Source: Moorella sp. E308F | GTDB lineage: Bacteria > Bacillota > DSM-521 > Neomoorellales > Neomoorellaceae | Length of the DNA: 64,000 nucleotides | Assembly: GCF_006538365.1 (NCBI RefSeq) | Contig: NZ_BJKN01000001.1 | Location: 62,001-126,000, forward strand | Reading direction: 5' to 3' | Part shown: positions 8,337 through 17,653 of the stretch, piece after piece | Layout of the letters: each line of letters starts with the position of its first letter | Position numbering within the stretch: position 1 is the first letter of the stretch | Made by a program: the position numbers and the translations under genes | The notes under the pieces: generated by a model | Seen by the model: only the letters and a program-made list of their open reading frames with translations | Told to the model about the DNA's origin: nothing | Database searches by the model: none

Positions 8337-8987
8337 TCATTGTGATGCCTTACCCAGGCTCTTGTGATCCGCATCACTACAGTAACTACTAACCACACAC
8401 TGCCGGCACTCGGGACGCCTGGCCCTGCAGACCGCCCGGCCGTGGTGGATTAGCAAGTGGTGGGCTTCACCGCGGGTACCGGGGGGCAGAATAGCCATAA
8501 GCTGCTTTTCTGTTTCCAGGACATTACCGGCACGTGCCAGACCCAGGCGGTTGGCCACCCGGAAAACATGGGTGTCGACGGCGATGACATCCCGGCCATA
8601 GGCGTTGCTCAGGACCACATTGGCCACCTTCCGCCCTACCCCGGGGAGGCGCAGGAGGTCCTCAAGTTTATCCGGAACCCGGCCGCCATACTCCCTGACC
8701 AGGGTCCGGCAGGCAGCCACCAGGTGGGCGGCCTTCATCCGGTACAGGCCCAGGCTTTTAATACAGGCAGCAACCTCTTCCGGGTCTGCCGCCGCCAGGG
8801 CCGCCGGGGTGGGATAACGCCGGAAAAGCTCCGCTGTCACCTTGTTTACCTGGTCATCGGTGGTTTGGGCCGAGAGAATGGCCGCCACCAGGAGTTCAAA
8901 GGGATTTCTGTATTTAAGGCGCGACCGCGCCCCCGGGTAAGCGGCTCGTAAAGCCTTGAGAATTGCTTCTACTCTACCCTTTTGCAT
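8337..8987 (-). CDS. nth: Endonuclease III (DNA glycosylase/AP lyase)
   Basis: A 216-residue base-excision repair enzyme that removes oxidised pyrimidines. The helix-hairpin-helix 'LPGVGRKVANVV' carries catalytic Lys120 and 'VDTHVFRV' carries Asp138, the same numbers as in E. coli Nth. The C-terminal [4Fe-4S] loop C-x6-C-x2-C-x5-C (CRARRPECRQC...C) is intact. I prefer ATG 8987 over GTG 8993 because AAGGAG (9002-8997) is then 9 bases upstream. It is divergent from the thiamine-binding-type gene and may be transcribed with the ferredoxin gene behind it. Confidence 0.95.
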   Translation of the reverse strand: MQKGRVEAILKALRAAYPGARSRLKYRNPFELLVAAILSAQTTDDQVNKVTAELFRRYPTPAALAAADPEEVAACIKSLGLYRMKAAHLVAACRTLVREYGGRVPDKLEDLLRLPGVGRKVANVVLSNAYGRDVIAVDTHVFRVANRLGLARAGNVLETEKQLMAILPPGTRGEAHHLLIHHGRAVCRARRPECRQCVVSSYCSDADHKSLGKASQ

Positions 8988-9039
8988 AACCACTTACTCC
9001 TTGATAAAAAATAGTTACAAACGAAAGGAGGAAGCTGCC

Positions 9040-9282
9040 ATGCTCAGCGCGGAAGTAAGCCTTTACCCGCAAAAGACAGCCCGGGCCAGTGAGATTATCA
9101 ACGACTCCCTCCAGTCCCTGGCCCAGCAGGGCGTTAGCTACAATGTCGGCCCCATCAGTACCGAAATCCACGGTAAGGAAGAACAGGTCTGGGCCGGTAT
9201 CCGTTCCCTTTTCGACCGGGCCAGTTCGGCAGGCGAGGTCAGCATGGTCGTTACCCTTTCCAATGCGGCCCGTAAAGGCTGA
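9040..9282 (+). CDS. MTH1187/YkoF-type thiamine-binding family protein
   Basis: An 80-residue protein of the small ferredoxin-fold MTH1187/DUF77 group, homologous to one half of YkoF; some members bind thiamine or HMP. Typical features are the N-terminal 'AEVSLYPQ', central 'SYNVGPISTEIHG' and C-terminal 'GEVSMVVTLSNAARKG'. ATG 9040 is preceded by AAAGGAGG with 8-base spacing. Single-gene unit with a good terminator. No TPP riboswitch is visible in the short upstream region, so a thiamine role is family knowledge, not evidence from this locus. Confidence 0.8.
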   Translation: MLSAEVSLYPQKTARASEIINDSLQSLAQQGVSYNVGPISTEIHGKEEQVWAGIRSLFDRASSAGEVSMVVTLSNAARKG

Positions 9283-9298
9283 ACTCCCTTTCCGGAAT

Positions 9299-9337
9299 CA
9301 AAAAGCCGGTGTATATCATATACAGCCGGCTTTTTGA
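9299..9337. terminator. Bidirectional terminator
   Basis: AAAAAGCCGG and CCGGCTTTTT flank an inner GTATA/TATAC stem. T runs exist on both strands, serving the thiamine-binding-type gene (plus) and pckA (minus). Confidence 0.85.
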
Positions 9338-9357
9338 TATGCTCAGCAGGGTCATTG

Positions 9358-10938
9358 CTATTTACTGACAGGCCCGGCCTCCAGGATGCCGGTCGGTACG
9401 TCCTTGAATTTGGCAAAATTCTCTTTAAAGAGGCCGGCCAGCTTGCGGGCCATGGCATCATATTTTTCCGGTTCCGCCCAGGTGTTGCGGGGATTGAGGA
9501 TTTCCGCCGGAACTCCGGGGCAGGCTTTAGGTACAAGGAAGCCGAAGACCGGGTCGGGGGTAAATTCCACCTCATCCAGTTCGCCGTTTAAAGCCGCCCG
9601 GACCATGGCGCGGGTATGGGGCAGGCTCATGCGCCGGCCGGTGCCGTAGGGTCCCCCTGTCCAGCCGGTATTGACCAGGTAAACGCTGGCGTTGTGCTTG
9701 GCTATCCTTTCCCCCAGGAGGTTGGCGTAAACCATGGGCGACCGGGGCAGGAAGGGCGCCCCGAAACAGGTGGAAAAGGTGGCCTGGGGGTCGGTGATAC
9801 CCCGCTCGGTGCCGGCCAGCTTGCTGGTATAACCGGACAGGAAATGGTACATGGCCTGTTCCCGGGTCAGTTTGGCTATGGGCGGCATAACGCCAAAGGC
9901 GTCAGCGGTGAGGAAAACTATCGACCGGGGATGGCCGCCCACCCCCGGGATTACGGCGTTGGGGATGAAATCTACCGGATAGGCAGCGCGGGTGTTTTCC
10001 GTCAGGGCATCGCTGTCGTAATCAATGGTCCGGCACTCGGGGTCTACAACAACATTCTCCAGGACGCTGCCGAAACGGATAGCGTTCCAGATCTGGGGCT
10101 CGTGCTCGGCGGAGAGCTTGATGCACTTGGCGTAGCAACCGCCTTCAAAGTTAAAAATCCCTTTATCCGACCAGCCATGCTCATCGTCGCCAATGAGGTA
10201 GCGTTCCGGATCGGCCGACAGGGTAGTCTTGCCGGTGCCGGAAAGGCCGAAAAACAGGGCCGTATCGCCTGCCGGCCCCATGTTGGCCGAGCAGTGCATG
10301 GGACAAACTCCTTGCTCCGGCAGCAAATAGTTCATAACGGTAAAGATGGATTTTTTCATCTCGCCGGCATAGGAGGTACCGCCGATGATGACCAGCCGCC
10401 GGTCAAAGTTTAAAATAATAAAGGCTTCGGAACGGGTACCGTCTTCCTCCGGAATGGCCTTGAAGCCCGGAGCGCAGATAACGGTAAACCGGGGCTCATG
10501 GCCGGCCAGTTCTTCCGCCGTCGGCCTGATAAAAAGCTGGTGGACAAACAGGTTCTGCCAGGCATACTGGTTGACGATCCTGATGGGCATGCGGTAGGCA
10601 GGATCAGCCCCGACAAAGCCGTCAAAAACAAAGAGTTCCTTTCCCTGGAGGTAGGCCGTCAGGCGACTGTAAAGGCGCTCAAAGGTCGCTTCGCTCACAG
10701 GCTGGTTGACGCCACCCCAGCTGATGCTGTCGTGAACGGCGGGTGTGTCCACGATAAACCTGTCGTTAGGGGAACGGCCGGTATACTTGCCTGTATTCAC
10801 GCTTAATGCCCCGCTGGGAGCCAGGATGCCCTCTCCCCGCGCCAGGGCTATTTCAACCAGCCGGGCCACCGGCAGGTTGCGGTAAACAGTACCGGGATTA
10901 ATGAGGCCTAATCGCTCTAAACCATAAGTACTGCCCAT
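9358..10938 (-). CDS. pckA: Phosphoenolpyruvate carboxykinase (ATP)
   Basis: A 526-residue ATP-dependent PEP carboxykinase (oxaloacetate + ATP to PEP + CO2 + ADP), linking C4 acids to gluconeogenesis. The P-loop '[14 protein letters not shown]', the metal/substrate segment '[12 protein letters not shown]', and '[16 protein letters not shown]' and '[15 protein letters not shown]' are all present. ATG 10938 is chosen because AAGGGAG lies just upstream and family members begin close to 'YGLERLGL'; an extension to 11031 would add an unrelated 31-residue leader. Neighbouring aconitase suggests a carbon-acid interconversion block. Confidence 0.96.
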   Translation of the reverse strand: MGSTYGLERLGLINPGTVYRNLPVARLVEIALARGEGILAPSGALSVNTGKYTGRSPNDRFIVDTPAVHDSISWGGVNQPVSEATFERLYSRLTAYLQGKELFVFDGFVGADPAYRMPIRIVNQYAWQNLFVHQLFIRPTAEELAGHEPRFTVICAPGFKAIPEEDGTRSEAFIILNFDRRLVIIGGTSYAGEMKKSIFTVMNYLLPEQGVCPMHCSANMGPAGDTALFFGLSGTGKTTLSADPERYLIGDDEHGWSDKGIFNFEGGCYAKCIKLSAEHEPQIWNAIRFGSVLENVVVDPECRTIDYDSDALTENTRAAYPVDFIPNAVIPGVGGHPRSIVFLTADAFGVMPPIAKLTREQAMYHFLSGYTSKLAGTERGITDPQATFSTCFGAPFLPRSPMVYANLLGERIAKHNASVYLVNTGWTGGPYGTGRRMSLPHTRAMVRAALNGELDEVEFTPDPVFGFLVPKACPGVPAEILNPRNTWAEPEKYDAMARKLAGLFKENFAKFKDVPTGILEAGPVSK

Positions 10939-11084
10939 AAACTCTCCCTTCCTTCTCCCTCTATAATCTTTAGCAATATACCACAGGGGCTGAAGGAAGG
11001 TCAACAGAATCAATGCATGTATACTGTACACCTTTAACGCGAATCCGGGGCACTGCTGTTGCCCCTGCTATGGTCGCAATATTT

Positions 11085-11378
11085 TTACCGATAAGCCGCC
11101 CTGCCGGCCGCCAGGACGCCGTTGCCGGCGACAAAGTAGGCCAGGCGCAGGGCTTCCCGGATCTCCTCTTCGCTGGCGCCGAGCTCCCGGGCCTGTTTAG
11201 CCAGGACGGCTACCCCTTCGCCGGCGCCGTGGGCGGCGTCCAGGGCCAGGGTGATGAGGGTCTTGGTCTTGGCGTCCAGGGCGCCGGGGGCCATGGCCGT
11301 TTCCGCTACAGCTTTAACAGCCCGGTAAAACTCCGGATCCCGCTCCGATAGGGCTTCAATAAAGGGTGGTAAGGGCAT
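11085..11378 (-). CDS. Carboxymuconolactone decarboxylase/AhpD-like protein without cysteines
   Basis: A 97-residue all-helical AhpD/CMD-family protein ('LDAKTKTLITLALDAAHG...ELGASEEEIREALRLAYFVAGNGVL'). Where redox-active relatives carry CxxCxxxH in the second helix, this protein reads AAHGAGEGV and contains no cysteine at all, so peroxidase-type disulfide chemistry is excluded. ATG 11378 follows AAGGTGAT with suitable spacing; an in-frame GTG at 11387 overlaps that site. A 32-codon frame overlaps its start (see 11356-11454). Confidence 0.8.
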   Translation of the reverse strand: MPLPPFIEALSERDPEFYRAVKAVAETAMAPGALDAKTKTLITLALDAAHGAGEGVAVLAKQARELGASEEEIREALRLAYFVAGNGVLAAGRAAYR

Positions 11379-11454
11379 CTGTATCACCTTCCTCTATTAA
11401 GATGCGGGGTGTAGGAGGGATGGCAACTTGGTAGGAACGGGTCAAGTCCGTCAT
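11356..11454 (-). CDS. Possible 32-residue leader peptide overlapping the AhpD-like gene
   Basis: ATG 11454 sits 7 bases after GGGAGGTG. The frame runs 32 codons (begins MTDLTRSYQVAIPPTPRI) and ends 23 bases inside the AhpD-like gene in a different frame. No recognisable domain. The strong ribosome binding site and the overlap suggest translational coupling, but a chance frame cannot be excluded. Confidence 0.4.
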   Translation of the reverse strand: MTDLTRSYQVAIPPTPRILIEEGDTDALTTLY

Positions 11455-11553
11455 CGATTAACACCTCCCTGTTCCCCTCGTTTTTATGTTCTCCCTGCGG
11501 GTACAAAATCCTGCCAAGGTATAAAAATGCCGTACCGGCCTTTTTATATCTGA

Positions 11554-11572
11554 TAAGTAAGTAAGTAAGTAA
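11554..11572. repeat. Short TAAG tandem repeat
   Basis: The tetranucleotide TAAG is repeated 4.75 times between the AhpD-like gene and the gene at 11620-12681. It places many stop codons in the region and is outside any supported gene. Confidence 0.6.
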
Positions 11573-11619
11573 CTAGTTGAAATCTCACAGCTATGAAGGG
11601 CTTACATATAAGCACTATT

Positions 11620-12681
11620 TTATACCTTTACACCCCCAGCCAGATAAGTTTTTAGGGCCAGGAGCAGAATGCCGGCCTCGGCGGCGTGGTAGGGCCAGGG
11701 GTGACCCCGGGCGATAATATTCTCCTCCAGCCCTTCCACATACTGGCGCACCCGCCAGCGGTCTTCCATGAGGGCGGCGGTATAGACTACCAGCGTGGTG
11801 ATAAAATTCTCCGGCGCCGTCTGCCGGTACCAATGGGGATAATTCCGCAGGAAATTGGCGTACAGGCGCCTGGCAGCCTCTTCCCGGGGCGTGAGGACGC
11901 CGGTTATAATGGGAAAGAGCTGCGCCATGGCATCCGGATACCACTTTTTCCAGTTGGGCCGCCGGCGCAGGCCGGCGCGGTAAATAGCCGGGCAGTAGCC
12001 GCCATCGAGAAGCATCTTAGCCTGGATGGCATCTTTTACTCTTGCGGCCAGGGCTGCATATCTACCGGCTTCTTGGGCGTACTTACTGACCTTTTTCTCC
12101 CCCTCCGCCTCCAGGTGTCCGTTTGGCATCCGTGCTTCTCCGGCGTACCCCCTTACGCGCGCCAGCAGCCAGGCGTAATCTTTTAACCCCTGATAGACCT
12201 CACAGTTGTCCATCAGGTACTTCACCCGCCAGTCCGGCCGGGCCACGGTGAGGTTATCCCGCTGGAGGGTCGCCAGTATGGCCCCAGCCACCAGGTCCAG
12301 CTCCGGCCTGTGGTCCTCCACCCAGGCCCTGTCGCCGCTACTCTCGTAATAAAGCCGCACCAGGGTGAGGAAGGTGGCAGCGTAAGAATCAGAGGAATCA
12401 TAGGTGCAGGCCGGAACCTCCGCGCCCCTCTCATCCAGGTAATAATCGTAGACGGTACCCGTGACGCCGTAGCGGTCCGGCCTTTCCAGGCGGGACAGGT
12501 ACCAGTCCAGGTAGGCCCGCACCCGCGGTAGACTCAATCCCCAGGCCGCCAGGCCGTAGAGGGCCAGATGGGCAAAGTAGGGAACAATTTTAGGCCGGCC
12601 GGGGTAGGAGGTAACCACCGCCCCCCGGGGTAACTGCTGGCTGAGGATCCATTCGGCCTCCCGCCGGACAATTGCTTCCAT
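11620..12681 (-). CDS. Uncharacterised protein, probable helical (alpha/alpha)-barrel glycosidase-like fold
   Basis: A 353-residue soluble protein with no signal peptide. I do not recognise a named family. The spacing of helices with aromatic and acidic turns ('PYFAHLALYGLAAWGL', 'TYDSSDSYAATFLTLVRLYYESSGD', 'GLKDYAWLLARV', 'HPWPYHAAEAGILLLALKTYL') resembles six-hairpin glycosidases. 'YDSSDSYAATFL' and 'PHWYRQTAPENF' are the most motif-like stretches. The ribosome binding site is poor (GGGTGGGGGTG, ATG 8 bases later). Stands alone between pckA/AhpD-like and the molybdoenzyme operon. The fold is inference from pattern only. Confidence 0.6.
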   Translation of the reverse strand: MEAIVRREAEWILSQQLPRGAVVTSYPGRPKIVPYFAHLALYGLAAWGLSLPRVRAYLDWYLSRLERPDRYGVTGTVYDYYLDERGAEVPACTYDSSDSYAATFLTLVRLYYESSGDRAWVEDHRPELDLVAGAILATLQRDNLTVARPDWRVKYLMDNCEVYQGLKDYAWLLARVRGYAGEARMPNGHLEAEGEKKVSKYAQEAGRYAALAARVKDAIQAKMLLDGGYCPAIYRAGLRRRPNWKKWYPDAMAQLFPIITGVLTPREEAARRLYANFLRNYPHWYRQTAPENFITTLVVYTAALMEDRWRVRQYVEGLEENIIARGHPWPYHAAEAGILLLALKTYLAGGVKV

Positions 12682-12875
12682 AAAAAAACACCCCCACCCT
12701 ATTGTATGGTGAGGGGAGAACCCTGGTCAGGGCCGGGCGTATCCGTTCCGGGTCAAAAAACCCCTGCTTCTTGACGTAACATCATCTCGCCTTTTCTTAT
12801 TAATACCTGGATAGGAAATTTTTTAGAGCACAAGTCAAATGCCGGCAAACTTTAGCAACTTAGTCATCAAGACAC

Positions 12876-14156
12876 TCAGGGGCGACCGCCGGGTGCAGAA
12901 CTACTTCTGCCCGGTATCTGCGGCAGGAAACTATAAGCACTCACCATCAAGGAAATGACCAACAAGGCCAGGCCAAAGGGTAAAAGATCAACGGCAACTT
13001 CAAATAAGGTGGGCACGTAGGGCCAGGAGCCGGCAAATACCGGCGCTCCTGCCTTAAATACGCCAACTGCTATGGGATAATTCCAGCCTTCAATTTCCAT
13101 TCCAGGGATAGAGAGGCTTAAAGGGAACTGGTTAAAGGCCGGGAACATTAACATCAGCCGGTGGGCAAATACGCCGGTAAAAAGCAGGGCGCATCCCAGC
13201 AAGAGGGAACCGGCCGACCGACCGCCTTTTTCGCTGAAGAAGTAAACCATGACCAGGGCCGGCAGGGCGATTTCCACCAGGTAGACCGGGCCATAACGCT
13301 TGAAAACCAGGCCCAGGGTGCTTAAGGCTTCGGGGCTGCCCCACCACCAGTGAATTAAGATATCCATGGCTACGAAAAAGAAGTGGACGGCCAGGGCGCT
13401 GGCCGCAATCCTGGCCAGGGTATTAAAGGCGCCTGCATACTGGTTAAACCCATCTTTCCCGACCACCAGGATGGCAATCACCAGCACCAGGGCCGTCCCG
13501 GAAGCCACCGCCACGGCGATGAAATCCGGGGGTAAGATGGCCGTATACCACCAGCCGCGCGAAGCCTGGGTGGCAAAAATCAAGGCCGTGATGGTGTGAA
13601 TTAGAATCGCCACCGGGAGCCCCACCATGGCTACCCGCCGGGACCACCTGGCAGCAATGCTTTCTACCTCCTCCTGGGAAAGCTTCCTTGTCCAACCGTT
13701 GAGAAAGCCGCGTCCTTCCTTTTTCCAGTCCGGTAAAAGCTGAAAATAAACGCTCAAGAAAGTTAAGACGGTATAGGCGGAAACAACTATTACGTCCCAG
13801 ATTAAAGGCGACCGGAAATTGGGGTGCAGCAGCAAGTTGTAAATCCTGTCTACCCGCCCCAGATCCGGCAGGATGATTACCGCCGCGGCCATAATGCTGG
13901 CAAAGGCAGACAGGGAAGCAATGCGGGTAAAGGGCTTCAACTGCTCAAGATTGAAGAGGTAAACCGAAGAAGAAACGATTAGCCCCCCGGCGGCAATCCC
14001 CACAAAGAAGGCGAAGGTGGCAATATACAGGCCCCAGCTAAAGGGATTGCGCATGCCGGTCACAATCAGACCGCTTTTAAGCTGGTAGCCCCAGGTAAAT
14101 AAACTTACCAGCAAAAGAACCAGGCCTATGGTAAAAGCCACATTTAGTTTCCTCAC
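12876..14156 (-). CDS. NrfD/PsrC-family membrane subunit of a molybdoenzyme complex
   Basis: A 426-residue integral membrane protein of the NrfD/PsrC family, which exchanges electrons with the quinone pool without haem. About ten hydrophobic helices; typical elements are 'NPFSWGLYIATFAFFVGIAAGG' near the start, 'LDxGR'-like 'LPDLGRVDRIYNLLLHPN' and 'FRSPLIWDV'. It is the third gene of an operon with the [4Fe-4S] subunit (15 bases upstream) and the catalytic subunit, so it should anchor the complex in the cytoplasmic membrane. No clear terminator follows; the 194 bases to the next gene are AT-rich without an obvious gene. Confidence 0.88.
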   Translation of the reverse strand: MRKLNVAFTIGLVLLLVSLFTWGYQLKSGLIVTGMRNPFSWGLYIATFAFFVGIAAGGLIVSSSVYLFNLEQLKPFTRIASLSAFASIMAAAVIILPDLGRVDRIYNLLLHPNFRSPLIWDVIVVSAYTVLTFLSVYFQLLPDWKKEGRGFLNGWTRKLSQEEVESIAARWSRRVAMVGLPVAILIHTITALIFATQASRGWWYTAILPPDFIAVAVASGTALVLVIAILVVGKDGFNQYAGAFNTLARIAASALAVHFFFVAMDILIHWWWGSPEALSTLGLVFKRYGPVYLVEIALPALVMVYFFSEKGGRSAGSLLLGCALLFTGVFAHRLMLMFPAFNQFPLSLSIPGMEIEGWNYPIAVGVFKAGAPVFAGSWPYVPTLFEVAVDLLPFGLALLVISLMVSAYSFLPQIPGRSSSAPGGRP

Positions 14157-14171
14157 AAGATCTCCCTCCTT

Positions 14172-14858
14172 TTACTTCCGCGGTCCTGCTGGCGGCAGGT
14201 AAAAGACTTTGGGCTTTGTACCCAGTTCTTCTTTTAGCCTTAAAGCCTGCCGCTCCCGCACCAGGCGGCTTACTTCCGACTTGGGGTCATCGAGGTCGCC
14301 AAAGAAGCGCGCCCCGGCCGGACAGGCCTGGACACAAACCGGTAATTCCCCTTTATCGGTATACTGCACGCAGAAGGTACATTTTTCCACTATTCCTTTG
14401 GGACGATCCGGCATGTAGACCAGGCGGCTGTTCCGGTCGCGATGCTCGAAAGGATAGCCGTAATCATACCCCGGCATATAACCCGCCTTTGCTTTGGCCT
14501 TTTGCTGGTCCTCCCAGTTGAACTGGCGCACGCCGTAGGGACAGGCGGCCATGCAGTAACGGCAACCGATACAGCGCTCGTAGTCAACCAGCACCCGGCC
14601 CCGGTCGTCGGTGTAGGTCGCCCCCACCGGGCAGACCTTTTCACAGGGCGCGTTTTCACACATCTGGCAGGATACGGGTAAGAAATACATCTCCACTTCC
14701 CCGTTTTTCGCTACGGGAAGCTGGTGTTCAGGACTTCCAGGAGTAAAGACCCGGTTCCACCACATACCCGGCGGCTGGGAGTTGTGCCCTTTGCAAACCA
14801 CCGCGCAGGTACGGCAGCCGATGCAGCGGTCCAGGTCGATGACCATTCCCAGTCTCAC
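14172..14858 (-). CDS. Four-cluster [4Fe-4S] electron-transfer subunit (DmsB/PsrB type)
   Basis: A 228-residue ferredoxin-like subunit with four cysteine sets: CIGCRTCAVVC, CQMCENAPCEKVC, CIGCRYCMAAC and CTFC...CVQAC, i.e. four [4Fe-4S] clusters as in DmsB, PsrB and NrfC. It wires the catalytic subunit to the NrfD membrane subunit. The start is GTG 14858, which overlaps the preceding stop (TAGTG), so translation is coupled. It is much shorter than NarH, the usual partner of NarG-type catalytic subunits. Confidence 0.93.
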   Translation of the reverse strand: MRLGMVIDLDRCIGCRTCAVVCKGHNSQPPGMWWNRVFTPGSPEHQLPVAKNGEVEMYFLPVSCQMCENAPCEKVCPVGATYTDDRGRVLVDYERCIGCRYCMAACPYGVRQFNWEDQQKAKAKAGYMPGYDYGYPFEHRDRNSRLVYMPDRPKGIVEKCTFCVQYTDKGELPVCVQACPAGARFFGDLDDPKSEVSRLVRERQALRLKEELGTKPKVFYLPPAGPRK

Positions 14859-17431
14859 TATACCTCACCTGCCTTTCTTACATCGCAGAGGGCTTCGTTC
14901 CAGGCTGTATTGGGGGCCCATATCCCCGGTACGAAGTAGACCTCATGGGTGGGCTTGATAAAAGGATAGGTCAGGGAGTTATAAGAGTCACCGTTAAGAT
15001 AGCGGCTCCACCAGCCCTGCTCAAAGACGACTATTTTTCTCCCCAGGCCCGGGTCCAGGACGGCATAACCACGCACCCGGCCGCGGTCATTGTAAACTTC
15101 GACCAAGTCGCCTTCTTTAATACCCTTTGCGGCAGCGTCCTGGGGGTTCAAGAAAACCTTCGGCTTATTATCCTGCAGCTCGTTCATCCAGAGATTATTG
15201 GAATGGGTGGAGTGGACCCGGTAAAGGGAATTACGAGTGATATAGGCAAACTGGTACTTGCCTTTAACTTCCGGATTCAAGGCATACTCGCTATCCTCAA
15301 AGGGCGGCTTGTGCACGGGCAAAGTCTCACCCAGCTGGATAAAGGTTTCCTCTTCCTTATAAAACTCGATCCGACCACTCCTGACAAATTTTGCCGTCGC
15401 TTCCAATGCCGCCGGCCGGCTGACAGGCGGGAAGGGCTTTTTAAACTGTACCTGTTCATAAAAGGGAATCTGGCGATTTCCCGGCACCTCCGATTTCAGC
15501 CGCACCGGCCCCTTTTTTAGTTGCTCCAGGGTAATCCCGGCCACAGGCTGGCCGCCGGTGGCAAGGAGAAGTTCAATGGCTTTTTCCGCCGCCGTGTTCT
15601 CATCCAGATCGGGGAAAAAGTGTTTTGCAAAGTCGGGATTGAGCCTTTTAGCTAGTTCCCTGGCCATCCATAGTTCGGACCTGGCTTCATAAAGAGGCCT
15701 GATAGCCGGCTGCTGCAGCTGCATGTAGGGGTGCAAAGGAGTGGTTACCAGTTCGGTCTTTTCATACCAGGTGGCAGCCGGGAAAACGACATCGCTGTAA
15801 CGGCAGCTGGTGGTCAGGGAAAAATCCAGGCCGGCGATGAATTCCAGTTCGCCCTTTATTGCCATCTGCCGCAGGCGGTCGGCCATATTATGCTGGTCGA
15901 AGGGGTTGCCCCAGCCAAAGATCAGGGCTTTGACCCCGTTCTTGGGCCACCTGGCTTTCATACCGGGGGTCGGGCCATGGAGGATATAAAGCCAGGGAAG
16001 CCATCTGGGCGGCCTGGGAAACCACCATTCTTTGACATTGAACCGGATCTTGTACTGGCCGGCATAGGTGGAAATACCCGCACCCGGCTTGCCGAGATTG
16101 CCGGTCAGCACCGGCAACAGAGCCAGGGCGCGGCCCTTCAAGTCGCCGTGATACCACTGGTAGTTGCTGGCACCATAGATGACATGGAGCGGTTTCGTTG
16201 TCGCCATCTCCCGGGCCAGGCGGACCACCGTATCCCCGGGAACGCCAGTCTCCTGCTCTACATAGGCCGGTGTATAGCTGGCTAAATGTTCTTTTAACAG
16301 CTGGAAGACCGGTTTGGCCTTAACCCGCCGGCCGTCCTTTAATTCGATATCTACTTCGCCCTCTAGGATTACATCCAGAGGAAGCTCCAGCTTTTCCGGG
16401 TGCACGGCCAGGAACTGCCCGTTGTAAGCGACAAAGGCCTCCCGGTAGGGCGGTAGTCCGTCCGGTCTGGTCAGGCCCTTTACCTCATCCGCTTTCAGGC
16501 GCCGCCCGTTATCAAGACGAACCAGAAGGGGCATATCGCTGTAGGTTTTGATGAATGCCTCGTCATAGAGTTTTTCTTCAATGATTACCCTGGCCATCCC
16601 CAGGGCCAGGGCCGCATCGCTGCTGGGTTTAAGCTGGACCCATTCGTCGGCCTTGGCGGCCGTCGGGCTGTAGTTGGGGTCAAAAACAACCACCTTTGTA
16701 CCATTATTCCTGGCTTTAATCAGGAAGTCAGAGTCAATAAGGCGGGTAACCATAATGTTAGAACCAAATATCGCTATATAGCGGGAATTAAGCCATTCCA
16801 GGGGTTCCAGCTCTTCCGTCTGGACGCCGAAGGTCATGGGCCAGAACATAGGCAGATCGCCGTTCTGGTCGTAAGGGTGGATCAGGCTCCACCCCGCCAT
16901 AGTAGCCAGGGCAAGCCAGGCTCCCTTCTGGACGTGGCCGGTCCCGCCGACCTGGAAAATAAAGCCGATGGATTCCGGCCCGTATTTGGCGGCAATCTCC
17001 TTAAGGCGTTTTGCCGTATAGTCCAGGGCTTCTTCCCAGGATACCTCCCGGAACTCCCCCGCACCGCGTTCCCCGGTACGGATCAATGGTTTTTTTATAC
17101 GGTCAGGACCGTAGATTAGGTTGATAAAGGAGAGCCCCCGCAGGCATCCCCGGGGTCCATATTCGGGCTCGGGGTAGTCGTTGGACGGTAAAAGGGCCTT
17201 GATCTGCCCGTCCACCACCATGGCCTTAATACCGCAGGCCAGGGTACAGTTGGGTGAACAGGTACTGCGCACGTATTTAACTTCTTTTAATGGGGACGTA
17301 TTCTCTGCCCCGGCTTTCGGGATAAAATATCGCGTAGGCCCCGCCGTACCCGCCAGGACGGCCGTTGCTGCCGACGCCTTTAAAAACTGGCGCCGACTGA
17401 GCCTGAATTCTCGCTTCTCTTTCTTCTTCAT
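14858..17431 (-). CDS. Tat-exported molybdopterin oxidoreductase, type II DMSO reductase family
   Basis: An 857-residue catalytic subunit. A twin-arginine signal SRRQFLK (residues 12-18) and hydrophobic stretch predict export. The cluster motif is C58-x3-C62-x3-C66...C96. 'GDLPMFWPMTFGVQTEE' (from residue 191) aligns position by position with the NarG segment holding the molybdenum-ligand Asp, so Asp192 is the probable ligand. Both features mark type II enzymes (NarG, SerA, ClrA, DdhA, EbdA) rather than PsrA/PhsA, yet the partners are DmsB-like and NrfD-like. ATG 17431 follows GGAGGTGACC; an upstream Met is less likely. The substrate is unknown: an oxyanion or a sulfur/selenium compound is plausible. 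A sigma-54 promoter lies 220 bases upstream. Confidence 0.85.
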   Translation of the reverse strand: MKKKEKREFRLSRRQFLKASAATAVLAGTAGPTRYFIPKAGAENTSPLKEVKYVRSTCSPNCTLACGIKAMVVDGQIKALLPSNDYPEPEYGPRGCLRGLSFINLIYGPDRIKKPLIRTGERGAGEFREVSWEEALDYTAKRLKEIAAKYGPESIGFIFQVGGTGHVQKGAWLALATMAGWSLIHPYDQNGDLPMFWPMTFGVQTEELEPLEWLNSRYIAIFGSNIMVTRLIDSDFLIKARNNGTKVVVFDPNYSPTAAKADEWVQLKPSSDAALALGMARVIIEEKLYDEAFIKTYSDMPLLVRLDNGRRLKADEVKGLTRPDGLPPYREAFVAYNGQFLAVHPEKLELPLDVILEGEVDIELKDGRRVKAKPVFQLLKEHLASYTPAYVEQETGVPGDTVVRLAREMATTKPLHVIYGASNYQWYHGDLKGRALALLPVLTGNLGKPGAGISTYAGQYKIRFNVKEWWFPRPPRWLPWLYILHGPTPGMKARWPKNGVKALIFGWGNPFDQHNMADRLRQMAIKGELEFIAGLDFSLTTSCRYSDVVFPAATWYEKTELVTTPLHPYMQLQQPAIRPLYEARSELWMARELAKRLNPDFAKHFFPDLDENTAAEKAIELLLATGGQPVAGITLEQLKKGPVRLKSEVPGNRQIPFYEQVQFKKPFPPVSRPAALEATAKFVRSGRIEFYKEEETFIQLGETLPVHKPPFEDSEYALNPEVKGKYQFAYITRNSLYRVHSTHSNNLWMNELQDNKPKVFLNPQDAAAKGIKEGDLVEVYNDRGRVRGYAVLDPGLGRKIVVFEQGWWSRYLNGDSYNSLTYPFIKPTHEVYFVPGIWAPNTAWNEALCDVRKAGEV

Positions 17432-17556
17432 TAAGGTCACCTCCAAGCGGCATTTAGGGACCAGACCCCGGTATCCCGTGGTGCTGGGAACTGGTTATTC
17501 ATTTACGAGTTCCGTCGCACTTTTCTAAAATAATATTCTTGGTGTTATGGGGCCAA

Positions 17557-17601
17557 CTATACCCCGTAATAAAACTGCCAACTGGTAGTATTTCTGGTCA
17601 T
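17557..17601 (-). CDS. Possible 14-residue leader peptide in the 5' leader of the molybdoenzyme operon
   Basis: GGGGGAGGGG followed after 5 bases by ATG encodes MTRNTTSWQFYYGV and stop. It lies between the sigma-54 promoter and the first operon gene in a leader of about 200 bases, and a GGGG...CCCC hairpin (17545-17572 region) overlaps its end. This arrangement is compatible with translational attenuation, but the peptide is too short to be sure. Confidence 0.35.
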   Translation of the reverse strand: MTRNTTSWQFYYGV

Positions 17602-17653
17602 ATATTCCCCTCCCCCAACTTGTGAAAGTAACATATTTATACATGCCTTTTAT

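Noticed and set aside
9616-10413. 265-codon plus-strand open frame opposite pckA.
   Set aside because: It is antisense to a fully conserved PEP carboxykinase and lacks a ribosome binding site; high GC makes such frames common.
10939-11031. 31-residue N-terminal extension of PEP carboxykinase.
   Set aside because: The ribosome binding site lies inside it, directly before ATG 10938, and the family starts at that point.
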